Assembly: GCA_013152695.1 (NCBI GenBank)
Contig: JAADFV010000098.1
Location: 1 to 29,993, forward strand
Length of the DNA: 29,993 bases
Source of the DNA: Chloroflexota bacterium
Lineage (GTDB): Bacteria > Chloroflexota > Anaerolineae > J102
Direction of reading: 5' to 3'
The stretch's first letter is position 1. Every line of letters begins with the position of its first letter. The notes beneath the pieces were generated by a model that saw nothing but the letters and a program-made list of their open reading frames with translations, was not told the origin of the DNA and ran no database searches. Shown in pieces: positions 1 to 8,296 of the stretch. The position numbers and the translations under genes were made by a program.

Positions 1-609
1 GGTTTGGATTGAGCCACGAAAACGCTTTGGGATAAAACGGAGTGCAACCGCACGTGTCGGTTCCCACCACAAAAAAAGGAAACCCAACGTCAATCCTGCC
101 ACCATCACGAAGATAATCGCGCCAATCTGGTGCACGCCAGTTATGAAGTCGCCAGCATCACGGCTGAGGAGCAACACCGAAGGCACAGCCCACAGAATCA
201 ACACATAAAGACCAATAGCCCGATCCACCAGTACGGTCGATACTCCCGAAGTAATGGTTGCCGATTCTTCTTGTGTGATGTAATAGGCACGCACAAGCTC
301 ACCGCCGGTCGCACCGGGTAGGAGCACCGAAAAAAACTGTCCCATCCACGACAGTTTGATGGCTTGTCCCAATGAAATCGCAATGGATTGTGAGCGAACC
401 AGCCACCACCAGCGTACGGCCTGCAACAACATGCTTCCCAAAAGCAACAACACGCCCAACACATACCAGATGGAGATGGGCACGCGGAAGAGGAGGATGA
501 TGTCGAGTCGGCCGCTTTGCACCAACCAGAAAAGCAACCCGCCCGCGACCAACAGCTTGAAGCCGTTGACTAACCGGCGATTTCGTACCAAACGCTGCAA
601 AACGTTCAT
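1..609 (-). CDS. Flippase-like LPG-synthase-TM family membrane protein, 3' end outside window
   Basis: Only the first 203 codons are inside the window; the gene runs off the left edge. The protein is hydrophobic, with membrane segments near residues 12-25, 37-55 and 125-145. It carries a hallmark of the lysylphosphatidylglycerol synthase TM family (PF03706): an aromatic Arg-rich patch (AVRWWWLVRS, about residue 56) followed by FFSVLLPGATGGELVRAYYI (about 83-102). Stand-alone members are often found in glycan and lipid gene clusters and are thought to move or modify membrane lipids; the exact role is unknown. The ATG at 607-609 overlaps the TGA of the upstream dehydrogenase in an ATGA arrangement, which implies translational coupling and fixes the start. 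An aminoacyl-PG synthase would need a C-terminal catalytic domain that cannot be seen here. Confidence 0.8.
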   Translation of the reverse strand, partial: MNVLQRLVRNRRLVNGFKLLVAGGLLFWLVQSGRLDIILLFRVPISIWYVLGVLLLLGSMLLQAVRWWWLVRSQSIAISLGQAIKLSWMGQFFSVLLPGATGGELVRAYYITQEESATITSGVSTVLVDRAIGLYVLILWAVPSVLLLSRDAGDFITGVHQIGAIIFVMVAGLTLGFLFLWWEPTRAVALRFIPKRFRGSIQT

Positions 610-1637
610 GGACGAATCAACCATCCCTCCTGAAGTTCCACAGGACGCCCACGCTGCGCCAGGGACTGCGAGGCAGCCTCGAGGATGCGCACAATGCGGG
701 CCCCCACCAGCCCATCTGTCAATGGTGCTTGGCCCTTTTCCACGCACTCGATGAAGTGCAAAGCCTCGGTACGAAGGGCTTCTGTGCGATCGAGTTGCGG
801 CGCCCACATATCGCCACTGCGGTAATTCACCAGCAATTCGTATACGCTGTTGGGATTGCCGTTCACGGTGATACCCTTGTCGTACACCTTGACCTTCTCG
901 CTGGGCTCAAGATCGTCGTAAACAATCATCCGACGATCACCACCGATGATAGTCTGACGGATCTTGGCAGGAGCAAGCCAATTCACATGGAAATGCGCGA
1001 TGAAATTATGCTCGAAGAAACAGGTGAGATAGGCCACATTTTCGGGCTGGCTATGCACATGAGCCATGCCCGTACACGAAATTGCACTGGGCTGCATCTG
1101 CACGATGAAATCCATGATGGCGAGATCATGCACGGCCAGGTCCCACAATACGTTAATGTCGTGCTGAAAAAGGCCCAAATTGATGCGTACAGAATCGTAG
1201 TAATAAAGATCGCCGAGGCTATTGTTTTCGATCAACTCCTTGATCTTGCGCACTGCACCCGAGTAAACGAAGGTGTGGTCTACCATCAACACCAGACCCT
1301 GCCGTTCGGCCTCCTCTACCAGGCGCTCGGCCTCCTCAGCACTGGCAGCCAGAGGTTTTTCCACCAATACATGTTTGCCCGCGCCCAGAGCCGCCATGGC
1401 TAACGGATAATGAGTGGAGACCGTCGTGGCGATGGCGATGGCGTCGATGGCCGGGTTCTCGATCAAATCGCTATATTCATGCGTGGTGTGCAGGGCCGGA
1501 TAACGACGCCGCGCCTCGGACAGACGCTCGTTCCGTAAATCGCACACCGAGATGACCTGAGCGCCATCCACCTCGACGAAATTGCGCACAAGATTGGGCC
1601 CCCAATAACCGTATCCGACAACGCCGATGCCTAACAT
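606..1637 (-). CDS. Gfo/Idh/MocA family NAD(P)-dependent sugar dehydrogenase
   Basis: The protein is 343 aa. It has an N-terminal Rossmann fold (GIGVVGYGYWGPN, from residue 3), the EKP signature (VLVEKPLA, about residue 93) that contacts nicotinamide, and a D-x3-H pair (WDLAVHDLAIMDF, about 166-170) typical of the catalytic region. The GYWGPNLVRNF and WDLAxHD patterns are like those of UDP-sugar 3-dehydrogenases of the WlbA/WbpB group, so a role in oxidising a nucleotide-activated sugar is likely; the substrate is inferred only. I chose the ATG at 1637 because AAAGGAG lies just upstream and the Rossmann strand begins immediately. An upstream in-frame start at 1673 would add 12 residues ahead of the fold and bypass this ribosome site. 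It is the third Gfo/Idh gene in the cluster. Confidence 0.86.
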   Translation of the reverse strand: MLGIGVVGYGYWGPNLVRNFVEVDGAQVISVCDLRNERLSEARRRYPALHTTHEYSDLIENPAIDAIAIATTVSTHYPLAMAALGAGKHVLVEKPLAASAEEAERLVEEAERQGLVLMVDHTFVYSGAVRKIKELIENNSLGDLYYYDSVRINLGLFQHDINVLWDLAVHDLAIMDFIVQMQPSAISCTGMAHVHSQPENVAYLTCFFEHNFIAHFHVNWLAPAKIRQTIIGGDRRMIVYDDLEPSEKVKVYDKGITVNGNPNSVYELLVNYRSGDMWAPQLDRTEALRTEALHFIECVEKGQAPLTDGLVGARIVRILEAASQSLAQRGRPVELQEGWLIRP

Positions 1638-1720
1638 GAAGAAGAGCTCCTTTAGTGAAAAATGGACGAGCAAGTGAACAATGGGTACGGATCAAAGTTT
1701 TATGTCAATAACGCCCATCC

Positions 1721-3691
1721 TCAATCCTGACGAATGCGCCGCGCCAGCGATACGCCATCCAGTGCGTGGTATTGTAAGGCCTCCCAAGGCGTACCAAAAG
1801 CAGGATAACCCTCCACCGCGAAAATATGGAAGGTCCGCCCGGCGATCTCGCTACATCCGACCAGGGCTTCTCGCAAACGGTCCCCCAGCCCACCGCGCGG
1901 CGCGTGATCTTCCAGAACATAGACCGTCTTCCGCCCGCCAATGGCATCCAGTAACCAGGCCGTATCGATACGATTGAGCCAGGGCATGTTCACCACCCGC
2001 AAACCACAACCCTGCTCAGCCAACAATTCATGTGCCAGCAGCGCTTCATGCATCATCACCGGCCCGTATGCAAACAAAACCGCATCATCACCCTCGGCCA
2101 GGGTTACGCCCCGACCGACTTGCAGACGATAATCTTTGGGCAATTTGATGCGCCGTGGAGAAGGGCCGATGACTAGACGGATGGCGCAGTTCTCCTCGGC
2201 CTCGTCGATGCAATAATCCACCACCATGCGCGTCTCTTCGGCATTACAAGGCTGAATGATGGTCATATTGGGCAGCGCAGCCAATAAGGAGATATCACGT
2301 AGGCTCTGATGCGACTTGCCGGGGCCGGCCGGGATGAGTCCGGCGTAGTGGCAGGCGTAGATGATCTTGGTCTTCTCGGAGGCGTTGTTGTAAATCTGTT
2401 CGTTGCCGCGCGAGACGAGGAAATTGGCAAAGGAATTGACCACCGGCAACAGTCCCGCGCTCGCCAGCCCCCCTGCCATCGAGACCATATCCTGCTCGGC
2501 GATGCCGTTTTGGATGAAGCGGTCGGGATAGCTGAGCTCGAATTCGCGAATACGGCAGTCTGCGGCCAGGTCTGCATCGAGCACAATCAGATCGGGGCGT
2601 CGTTCAGCCGCGGCCACCAGGGCCTTGCCATAGGCCCCGACCACGTATTCGTCAGTTGTCGTGGTTTTGATCACGCCGCCCTGGCTCACCGGCTCACCCA
2701 AGGCATTACGAACGACCAATGAGATGGCGCGGGATGCAGGCTTGACGGCCTTCAGTTGCACAGGAGCGAGACCGTTGGCAGCCAGTCGTACGTGGATACG
2801 CTCGATGATCTCGCTATGCCCCGCCAGAAAGAATGAATCATCAGGTGCACCCGAGTGCCAGCGATAATAGCCTTTGCCCTCTTTCAAGGCGCGGGGATGC
2901 TCCATGAAGGAAACGCCACGTCCCTTGAGGGTATCGGCCACGAGCGCCTTAGGTTTGTCATCAATCTGGGCAAATTCCTTCATCACCTGCTCGATTTGGC
3001 GGAAATCATGGCCGTCACAGCGGGTGGCGTGCCAGCCAAAACAACGAAACTTCTGGACAAGATCGCCGACATCCACAATCTCTCGCACAAGCTTGTCAGA
3101 CTGCACTTTGTTGTGATCCACGATAACGGTGAGGTTGGAGATGCCCTGATGCACGGCCGATTGTAGGGCTTCGTAATTCTGCCCTTCCTGCAATTCACCA
3201 TCTCCGAGCATAACGAACACCCGACCGCCGTATCCACGATAACGCTTAGCCCAGGCCATGCCCCGCCCTTTGGATATACCCATGCCCAGTGAGCCTGAGC
3301 TGGCCTCGATTCCGGGGGTATTTACATTGGGATGGCCATCCAGCCCGCCGAAACGGCGCAATTTGAGCAATTTTTCTTCAGGAAGAACCCCTGCCGCGTA
3401 GAGCAGGGAATAAAGACCGGGTACGTCGTGCCCCTTGGAAGAAAAATAGATGTCGCGATTGGGATCGTCGTAACCCAGTTCCAGGGTGTTCATCTCCGCG
3501 AAATAAAGCCAGGTGATGATGTCCATGGCACTAAGGCTGGACCCGAGATGGCCAGAACCGGCACGTTTGACCGCGGCCAAGGCATTGGCGCGGCACATAT
3601 CGGCAATCAGTGAAAGGCGTTCATTCTTTTTGATGTCCGCTTTTTGAATTCGTTGGAATTCGTGGCGAGGGATCAAAGATATTTCAAGCAT
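1721..3691 (-). CDS. tkt: Transketolase (fused N- and C-terminal halves)
   Basis: This 656 aa thiamine-diphosphate enzyme moves two-carbon ketol units between sugar phosphates. The N-terminal domain has SGHLGSSLSAMDI (46-58), SKGHD (85-89) and the ThDP/Mg motif GDGELQEGQNYEAL to DHNK (163-194). The pyrimidine-binding domain begins near 348 and contains NGIAEQDM (395-402), with Glu399 as the expected cofactor-activating acid. A C-terminal domain follows from about 525. Length matches one-gene transketolases, but the GHLGSSLS wording resembles the split transketolases common in secondary and sugar pathways rather than the housekeeping GHPG form. A purine-rich AAGGAA precedes the ATG. Its place between a secreted hydrolase and a sugar dehydrogenase in a glycan cluster suggests it supplies or reshapes a sugar precursor, though a general pentose-phosphate role is possible. 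Confidence 0.9.
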   Translation of the reverse strand: MLEISLIPRHEFQRIQKADIKKNERLSLIADMCRANALAAVKRAGSGHLGSSLSAMDIITWLYFAEMNTLELGYDDPNRDIYFSSKGHDVPGLYSLLYAAGVLPEEKLLKLRRFGGLDGHPNVNTPGIEASSGSLGMGISKGRGMAWAKRYRGYGGRVFVMLGDGELQEGQNYEALQSAVHQGISNLTVIVDHNKVQSDKLVREIVDVGDLVQKFRCFGWHATRCDGHDFRQIEQVMKEFAQIDDKPKALVADTLKGRGVSFMEHPRALKEGKGYYRWHSGAPDDSFFLAGHSEIIERIHVRLAANGLAPVQLKAVKPASRAISLVVRNALGEPVSQGGVIKTTTTDEYVVGAYGKALVAAAERRPDLIVLDADLAADCRIREFELSYPDRFIQNGIAEQDMVSMAGGLASAGLLPVVNSFANFLVSRGNEQIYNNASEKTKIIYACHYAGLIPAGPGKSHQSLRDISLLAALPNMTIIQPCNAEETRMVVDYCIDEAEENCAIRLVIGPSPRRIKLPKDYRLQVGRGVTLAEGDDAVLFAYGPVMMHEALLAHELLAEQGCGLRVVNMPWLNRIDTAWLLDAIGGRKTVYVLEDHAPRGGLGDRLREALVGCSEIAGRTFHIFAVEGYPAFGTPWEALQYHALDGVSLARRIRQD

Positions 3692-3731
3692 AACAAGGGT
3701 TCCTTAAAGGAAAGGGGGCTCAGTAAAACCA

Positions 3732-5144
3732 TCACCGAGTGGGAAAAACGATGATGATGGGAAGGTAAACTCTCCCCGGGGGCGTAGGGGTGAAAGTTGC
3801 AGTTGGGATAGGCGTTGCCGTGGGTGTTTTGGTCGATCTCGGCGTAACAGTAGGAGTGTTGGTAACCGTAGGAGTTGGTGTCTTGGTCGGTCTCGGCGTA
3901 TTGGTCAGAGTTGCGGTAGGGGTTTCTGTGGCTGTAGGTGTAATGGTAGGAGTGGGCGTAGGCTCCGAAAAATAGAAGTCGGTACGATGAACAGCAGGCA
4001 GTGCATCCTGCCATTGTACACGATCTGGCGCCACAACCACACCATCTTCGCTCACGATGTTGACCGGAACTAACCCCGAAGGGGCCTTTGCCTCAAGCAA
4101 AAAATAATCGTAAATGTCGGGTTCAACTACGAAGAAATTGTAGAAACCACTGTCATCACTTATCCGAGTCTGCACCAAGGTGCCTGGCTCAGATTCGTCT
4201 TCGTTGTAGCCATAGAGTTGCAATTCCACGCTGGCCAGAGCCGAGGAATCACTGCCTGGAATATCCCTATAGGTTAAACCGCGAAAACGCCACACAGGGG
4301 TGGGCGTGGGAGTAGGCGTGGGTGTAGGCGTGGGCGTAGCTGTCACCTGAGGAGTGGGCGTGGGTGTATTTGTGGGCGGATTAGGGCATAAATCTTGCAC
4401 CCAACCTTTCAGGGAGGGGTACATTTGCTGGGCTATTTTAAGGTGGCCGCTATCATTGGGATGAAGCCCATCGGCGAGATCGGCAAATCGATCCAGGTTA
4501 TAATAAACCTCTGCATAGCGTACACGGCTGCCTTTTATATTGGCTATCTTTTCTACCTCTTGACTATAGTCTGCAGCTACCTGATTCTTATTGTCCCATA
4601 CAGCAGGATCTTCTCCATCACGATGCCCGACGGGAGGAATAGAAGCTAATACCAGCAACACGTTGGCATCTTTATCAAGGATATAATTCACCAAAGTATT
4701 AATCTTCGATCGCATCAAATCGATATCGGCATTGACCTCGACATCATTGGTACCGATCATCAGAATAATGATATTCGGCTGATACCAGTTCATTGCATCG
4801 TCGATATACAACGAATAGATGTCATCGATCGTGGCCCCGCGATGCCCTTCATGATTCGGAGCAGGTGAAGAGAACCGCCCCACCCACTGAACATTCAACC
4901 CATCTGCATTGGACCAGTAGTTCAAATTATGGCGAAAACCCGGCCCCGTCGTGCTTCCTACGCCATAAGTCACTGAATTGCCGACCGGCATAACCTTGAC
5001 AGGACAAATAATGGCCGGTGCATTTACACCAGAATAATTGGATTGGCTGAAAACAGGAAAAGCACCAAATAGCAGCAGCAACGAAACTACAACAATGATA
5101 ACACTAGACAGCCAAATTGAAGAACCTCTATAGGCTCTTTTCAT
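3732..5144 (-). CDS. Secreted SGNH/GDSL hydrolase with Thr-Pro linkers and an SdrD/Cna-B-like domain
   Basis: The protein is 470 aa. A signal peptide or membrane anchor spans residues 1-33. The SGNH esterase domain covers about 48-250: block I GNSVTYG with nucleophile Ser57, block III GTNDVE (131-136) and block [11 protein letters not shown] with Asp225 and His228. A first Thr-Pro linker (about 255-284) leads to a beta-rich domain (about 285-393) like SdrD/Cna-B or carboxypeptidase-regulatory repeats ([11 protein letters not shown]). A second linker (about 395-457) is followed by the tail [18 protein letters not shown] enzymes in such settings remove or transfer acyl groups on polysaccharides, so it may trim O-acetyl groups of the glycan made here; that is inference. 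CAGGAG precedes the ATG. Substrate could also be an unrelated ester. Confidence 0.87.
   Translation of the reverse strand: MKRAYRGSSIWLSSVIIVVVSLLLLFGAFPVFSQSNYSGVNAPAIICPVKVMPVGNSVTYGVGSTTGPGFRHNLNYWSNADGLNVQWVGRFSSPAPNHEGHRGATIDDIYSLYIDDAMNWYQPNIIILMIGTNDVEVNADIDLMRSKINTLVNYILDKDANVLLVLASIPPVGHRDGEDPAVWDNKNQVAADYSQEVEKIANIKGSRVRYAEVYYNLDRFADLADGLHPNDSGHLKIAQQMYPSLKGWVQDLCPNPPTNTPTPTPQVTATPTPTPTPTPTPTPVWRFRGLTYRDIPGSDSSALASVELQLYGYNEDESEPGTLVQTRISDDSGFYNFFVVEPDIYDYFLLEAKAPSGLVPVNIVSEDGVVVAPDRVQWQDALPAVHRTDFYFSEPTPTPTITPTATETPTATLTNTPRPTKTPTPTVTNTPTVTPRSTKTPTATPIPTATFTPTPPGRVYLPIIIVFPTR
3774..3962 (-). repeat. Low-complexity DNA encoding second Thr-Pro linker
   Basis: This stretch of the SGNH hydrolase gene is a degenerate run of Thr and Pro codons (about residues 395-457), broken by Ala, Asn, Arg, Lys and Ile residues. 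It should encode an extended, probably O-glycosylated stalk and is prone to length variation. Confidence 0.8.
4293..4382 (-). repeat. Low-complexity DNA encoding first Thr-Pro linker
   Basis: Near-pure Thr-Pro codon alternation (about residues 255-284) separates the esterase domain from the beta-rich domain of the same protein. On the plus strand it reads as a GTGGGC/GTAGGC-like repeat. Confidence 0.8.
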
Positions 5145-5184
5145 AACAGAAACTCCTGAGTAGAATCAGACATGTTTAGGTCTC

Positions 5185-5946
5185 CTAAGATCGTGAGGAA
5201 TAGGCTTGTTTCGGGACGGTCGGCAGCGCCACTTCTCTGCGGGAAAGAAGATACTCTGCATGCCACCAGTCCTTTTCCGAGTTGATGTCAAACCCCTCAT
5301 ATCCCTCAGTCATAAAAGGAATCAACACAACTCCTGCGATGGTTCGTCCCTCAAAGACGACGCGTGTCCAGGCAATCTCGAGGCTGGCGTTTTGTACATG
5401 GACCTCAGGCAGAGATTGATATTGGCTACTGTGCCAGGGTCGCTCGGTCGGCGTAAGCGGCAACAGGGGAGTCATGCGTCGACCACGCACCACCCACATC
5501 TTGCCGGGATGCTGACGGCATTTCTCAACGGCCCTTAAGGAATCAACGCCCTCCTCACCTAAGAATTCGCGCCAGGCCCGCTGGATAGTTTCAGGCTGAC
5601 GAAAAGGACTGGTAGGACGCAGGATGCTAAAACAGTCGTACGAACGCCCCTCATTAGTCAATCGCCGTAAAGTATACTCGACCCACTCGATATCGGGTGA
5701 AAGATCACCTGCAAACTCGGCCGGCCGCAGAAAGGGCGCTTCGGCGCCGTAGTGTCGGGCGATGTCCGCATATTCGGGTGAATCGGTGGAGACGATGACC
5801 GCATCGAACACACCACTTTCCAAAGCAGCGCTGATGGTGTAAGCCAGTAGCGGATGACCGGCCAAGGGACGAATATTCTTGTTGCGTACGCGCTTCGAGC
5901 CGGCGCGGGCGGGAATAAAGGCAACGATGCTCGGTGTCTTTACCAT
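5185..5946 (-). CDS. neuA: CMP-nonulosonate (acylneuraminate) cytidylyltransferase
   Basis: The 253 aa protein activates a nonulosonic acid with CTP to the CMP-sugar used by glycosyltransferases. It has the nucleotide-binding signature FIPARAGSKRVRNKN (10-24), VSTDS (52-56), LRPTSPFR (109-116) and a C-terminal FDINSEKDW (219-227), all standard for the CMP-Neu5Ac/Leg/Pse/KDN synthetase family. Length is usual for a single-domain member. Two ATGs compete: that at 5955 sits directly against GGAGG, whereas the one at 5946 lies 9 nt after it, so 5946 is the better start. The gene overlaps the end of the upstream SDR gene by 7 bp, implying coupled translation. Which nonulosonic acid it uses cannot be read from the sequence. 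Confidence 0.9.
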   Translation of the reverse strand: MVKTPSIVAFIPARAGSKRVRNKNIRPLAGHPLLAYTISAALESGVFDAVIVSTDSPEYADIARHYGAEAPFLRPAEFAGDLSPDIEWVEYTLRRLTNEGRSYDCFSILRPTSPFRQPETIQRAWREFLGEEGVDSLRAVEKCRQHPGKMWVVRGRRMTPLLPLTPTERPWHSSQYQSLPEVHVQNASLEIAWTRVVFEGRTIAGVVLIPFMTEGYEGFDINSEKDWWHAEYLLSRREVALPTVPKQAYSSRS

Positions 5947-6755
5947 GCGGTCCATCCTCCATCGATAATCATGTTAGCGCCGGTCATGTAAGAAGCTGCT
6001 TCAGATAGCAAAAAAACGACAGCACCATTGTATTCGTCTTCGCGGGCCATCCTTCCCAATGGTACACGAGACGCGTAATTGGCGAGAAATTGTTTATCCT
6101 GATGGTTGAAAACGCCGCCAAAGGTGAGGGTGTTTACACGCACACCCTTTCCGGCCCAATAGGTAGCCAGGTAACGCGTGAGATTGAGCAGGCCTGATTT
6201 TGAGATGGAATAGGCCACCGGCTTGAAAAAAGGAGCACCCTGAGCTGCTCGATAAGTATACAAACGTTGATCGGGTGACACCAAACCATAGATGGAGCTG
6301 ATGTTGATGATGGAACCACGGCCGGCTTCGGCCATTGCCCCTCCGATGACCTGACAACATAAGGTCACACCTTTCAGATTGACATCTAGCACCTTGTCGA
6401 GCGAAGCTTCGGGGTATGTCTCGAAGGGACCGTTCTCTTCGGCGGGCGCGTCGGGAGGCGAATCGAGGCCGGCGTTGTTGATCAGGCCGTGAGGAACGTC
6501 CCAGGCCGCGGCTACCTGCGCCAGCCCTCGCTCAATGGAGGTGCGGCTTGTCACATCGACCTGGCAGAACATGAGGTTGGCGTCGTCTGTGCGGTCACCG
6601 AAACGGGGGCGCACGGTTTCCTCATCGACGCTCATATCGAATACGGCCACGCGCGCGCCGCAATCCAGCAAGGCCAGGGTGAACTGTCGTCCCAATTGGC
6701 CCAGACCGCCGGTGACGATGACGATGTTGTCTCTTACAGAGAATAAAGTGTCCAC
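5940..6755 (-). CDS. SDR-family oxidoreductase, PtmA-like
   Basis: The 271 aa protein is a classical short-chain dehydrogenase. It has the cofactor motif TGGLGQLG (15-22), NNAG (93-96), a catalytic Ser in NISSIYG (151-157), Tyr182 and Lys186 in YSISK, and a C-terminal MTGANMIIDGGW. The ~25-residue stretch between Ser and Tyr (PDQRLYTYRAAQGAPFFKPV) is longer than usual and resembles the PtmA group found with acylneuraminate genes in flagellin and glycan modification loci. The reaction is probably oxidation or reduction of a hydroxyl or keto group on a nonulosonate precursor; this is not certain. The start is a GTG at 6755 with no clear Shine-Dalgarno, 7 bp after the upstream sulfotransferase stop, so it may rely on reinitiation. 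Confidence 0.86.
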   Translation of the reverse strand: MDTLFSVRDNIVIVTGGLGQLGRQFTLALLDCGARVAVFDMSVDEETVRPRFGDRTDDANLMFCQVDVTSRTSIERGLAQVAAAWDVPHGLINNAGLDSPPDAPAEENGPFETYPEASLDKVLDVNLKGVTLCCQVIGGAMAEAGRGSIINISSIYGLVSPDQRLYTYRAAQGAPFFKPVAYSISKSGLLNLTRYLATYWAGKGVRVNTLTFGGVFNHQDKQFLANYASRVPLGRMAREDEYNGAVVFLLSEAASYMTGANMIIDGGWTAW

Positions 6756-6762
6756 TTGGCAG

Positions 6763-7599
6763 CTATAAATGCATCAATGAACGTAGCGAAGCGTATTTCG
6801 GCACGAGTGCGCTGTAGATCGAATTCATTAATCTGAAAGTTTTCACCTCGAATTCGGCCTGAGCGCCAAGCTCAGAAAACGCCTTTCTGAATAGCCTGAA
6901 TGCATACCCGTACAATTCCAAATCCAGTTGGTTGGCGGCCAGAATAAGTTGACGAGTAGAATCCTCCACCTTGGGCCTAGGCGCACTTGGCATCACATTT
7001 TGTCGAAGATAGAGAAGGCGATTCCAACTAAAAGCATGTCTGGCCAAAATCAATGTTTTATCGAATTGTTCAACAATGCCAACGCAACCAAAGTGCGTCG
7101 CGAGATTGGTTTTGGCTTGTTTCAGCATATCGCGAGTGCATTCGCCAAATTCAACCTCATCAAGGCAATCCCAGCAGGCAAGCATCCGGGTTTGGCCATT
7201 GTCTGTGGCCACCTTCGAAACCCGACTTTGCACGAACTCCGCAAGACCCATATTCTGAGAAACCAGAAGCCTGTGGTAAGTGTGATGAGGTGTGCGCAAG
7301 ATAAAGAAATAGCTGGATATCACGCGGCTAACTGGATGACGAAGCAAGGAAAAATAGGTGACCGGACGCTGGATGAATTCATGCAACCCAAAGCGAAAAT
7401 GACCTTTGACCACATGAAGTTGGTTTATCTCCGCCCGCGAAAGAGCGAGAAACTCCCCAATCGATTCCTGCACACGCATCCCTTCGATGGTGAATATCGC
7501 GTCTTGGCTATAATTTTTCTCGATGATGCGGTGCATTGTCGTTCCGCCCGCTTTTGGGATATGTAGAAAAGCGAGCAAAGGTTGGAGGTTTCCACTCAT
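6763..7599 (-). CDS. Carbohydrate sulfotransferase (sulfotransferase family 2-like)
   Basis: The 278 aa protein has both PAPS-binding signatures of carbohydrate sulfotransferases: the 5'-phosphosulfate loop FLHIPKAGGTTM (11-22) and the 3'-phosphate motif SLLRHPVSRVISSY (84-97). It most resembles the heparan/chondroitin-type sulfotransferase family (PF03567). It should transfer sulfate from PAPS to a sugar hydroxyl in the cytoplasm before export. No signal peptide is evident, as in other bacterial members. AGGAATT precedes the ATG. It lies between the repeat element at 7646-7774 and the SDR gene, inside the nonulosonate module, so the sulfated sugar may be the nonulosonic acid or a neighbour in the chain; that link is inference. 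No APS kinase or other PAPS-forming gene is in the window. Confidence 0.84.
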   Translation of the reverse strand: MSGNLQPLLAFLHIPKAGGTTMHRIIEKNYSQDAIFTIEGMRVQESIGEFLALSRAEINQLHVVKGHFRFGLHEFIQRPVTYFSLLRHPVSRVISSYFFILRTPHHTYHRLLVSQNMGLAEFVQSRVSKVATDNGQTRMLACWDCLDEVEFGECTRDMLKQAKTNLATHFGCVGIVEQFDKTLILARHAFSWNRLLYLRQNVMPSAPRPKVEDSTRQLILAANQLDLELYGYAFRLFRKAFSELGAQAEFEVKTFRLMNSIYSALVPKYASLRSLMHL

Positions 7600-7645
7600 A
7601 ATTCCTATTCCGAGAATAAACCGCGAATTACACGGATTGGGTAAA

Positions 7646-7774
7646 TTACTGGAGTCTGGCGAAAACAGAATCCGTCACCGATAGACGCATTTTCGGACAC
7701 GAATTATGAAAGGCTTTTATCTTCTTTTTTCGTGAGATTCGTGTCAAAATCAAAAAAACGCCAGTGTCCAGTAA
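7646..7774. repeat. Small dispersed element, copy A, with imperfect terminal inverted repeats
   Basis: The left end TTACTGGAGTCTGGCG (7646-7661) and the reverse complement of the right end (7759-7774, TTACTGGACACTGGCG) match at 14 of 16 positions. Inside, GACACGAAT (7696-7704) pairs perfectly with ATTCGTGTC (7737-7745). The right end stops four bases short of the stop codon of the HAD phosphatase gene. A related copy with the same left end (GAGTCTGGC) and right end (CGCCAGTGTC) is at 9458-9592. It has no coding capacity and looks like a MITE or REP-like element. Confidence 0.6.
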
Positions 7775-7778
7775 ATTA

Positions 7779-8291
7779 TCAATCTTGTGATTCGGTCTTT
7801 AAAATAGACTCGAACAGATCGCAAATCTCCCGCACTGCGCCATGACCACCAGTGCATTGCGTTCGATAGCGGGCAAAGGGAACCACATCGGGATGTGCGT
7901 CCTGCACCACGATGGGCAGACCCACGAATTGCAGGGCAGGCAAATCATTGATGTCGTTGCCCACGAACGCGGCTTGCTCCAGTGTCAGGCCGCGCGCCTG
8001 CAACAACTCTTGCAAGGCGGCGCGTTTGTCTTTGCAACCGTGGATATAGTTGATTTTGAGCTTGCGGCTGCGATGAGCCACCACCGAATTCGGCTCACTG
8101 GAAATGATGTACGGCTCAATACCCAAACGCTCGATCTTGCGCAAGCCGATGCCGTCTGCGCGCGTGCAGCGCACAGCTTCGCGGCCATCCTCGAACACGT
8201 ACACCATATTATCAGTGAAGACGCCATCGAAATCGAAGGCGACGAAACGCACAGCGCGGATGGATTCGATCAAGTCGGTTGGGAGACGCAT
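7779..8291 (-). CDS. KdsC-like HAD-superfamily phosphatase (nonulosonate-phosphate phosphatase candidate)
   Basis: The 170 aa length is typical of capless KdsC-type phosphatases. Visible motifs are FDFDGVFTD (19-27) with nucleophile Asp20 and acid/base Asp22, the motif II serine in YIISSE (61-66), the Lys in GCKDKRAAL (85-93), motif III GNDINDLPAL (111-120), and the family tail TGGHGAVREICDLF (147-160). KdsC removes phosphate from KDO-8-P, but this gene follows a NeuB-like synthase rather than KdsA. Dephosphorylation of a nonulosonate-9-phosphate, as in bacterial KDN synthesis, is therefore more likely. I chose the ATG at 8291, five bases past the synthase stop; the longer reading to 8327 would overlap the synthase by 31 bp and add a non-conserved 12-residue tail. 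Confidence 0.87.
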   Translation of the reverse strand: MRLPTDLIESIRAVRFVAFDFDGVFTDNMVYVFEDGREAVRCTRADGIGLRKIERLGIEPYIISSEPNSVVAHRSRKLKINYIHGCKDKRAALQELLQARGLTLEQAAFVGNDINDLPALQFVGLPIVVQDAHPDVVPFARYRTQCTGGHGAVREICDLFESILKTESQD

Positions 8292-8296
8292 ATGGA

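Noticed and set aside
3790..3975. Plus-strand Val-Gly repeat protein
   Set aside because: It is the shadow of the Thr-Pro linker codons of the SGNH hydrolase on the other strand.
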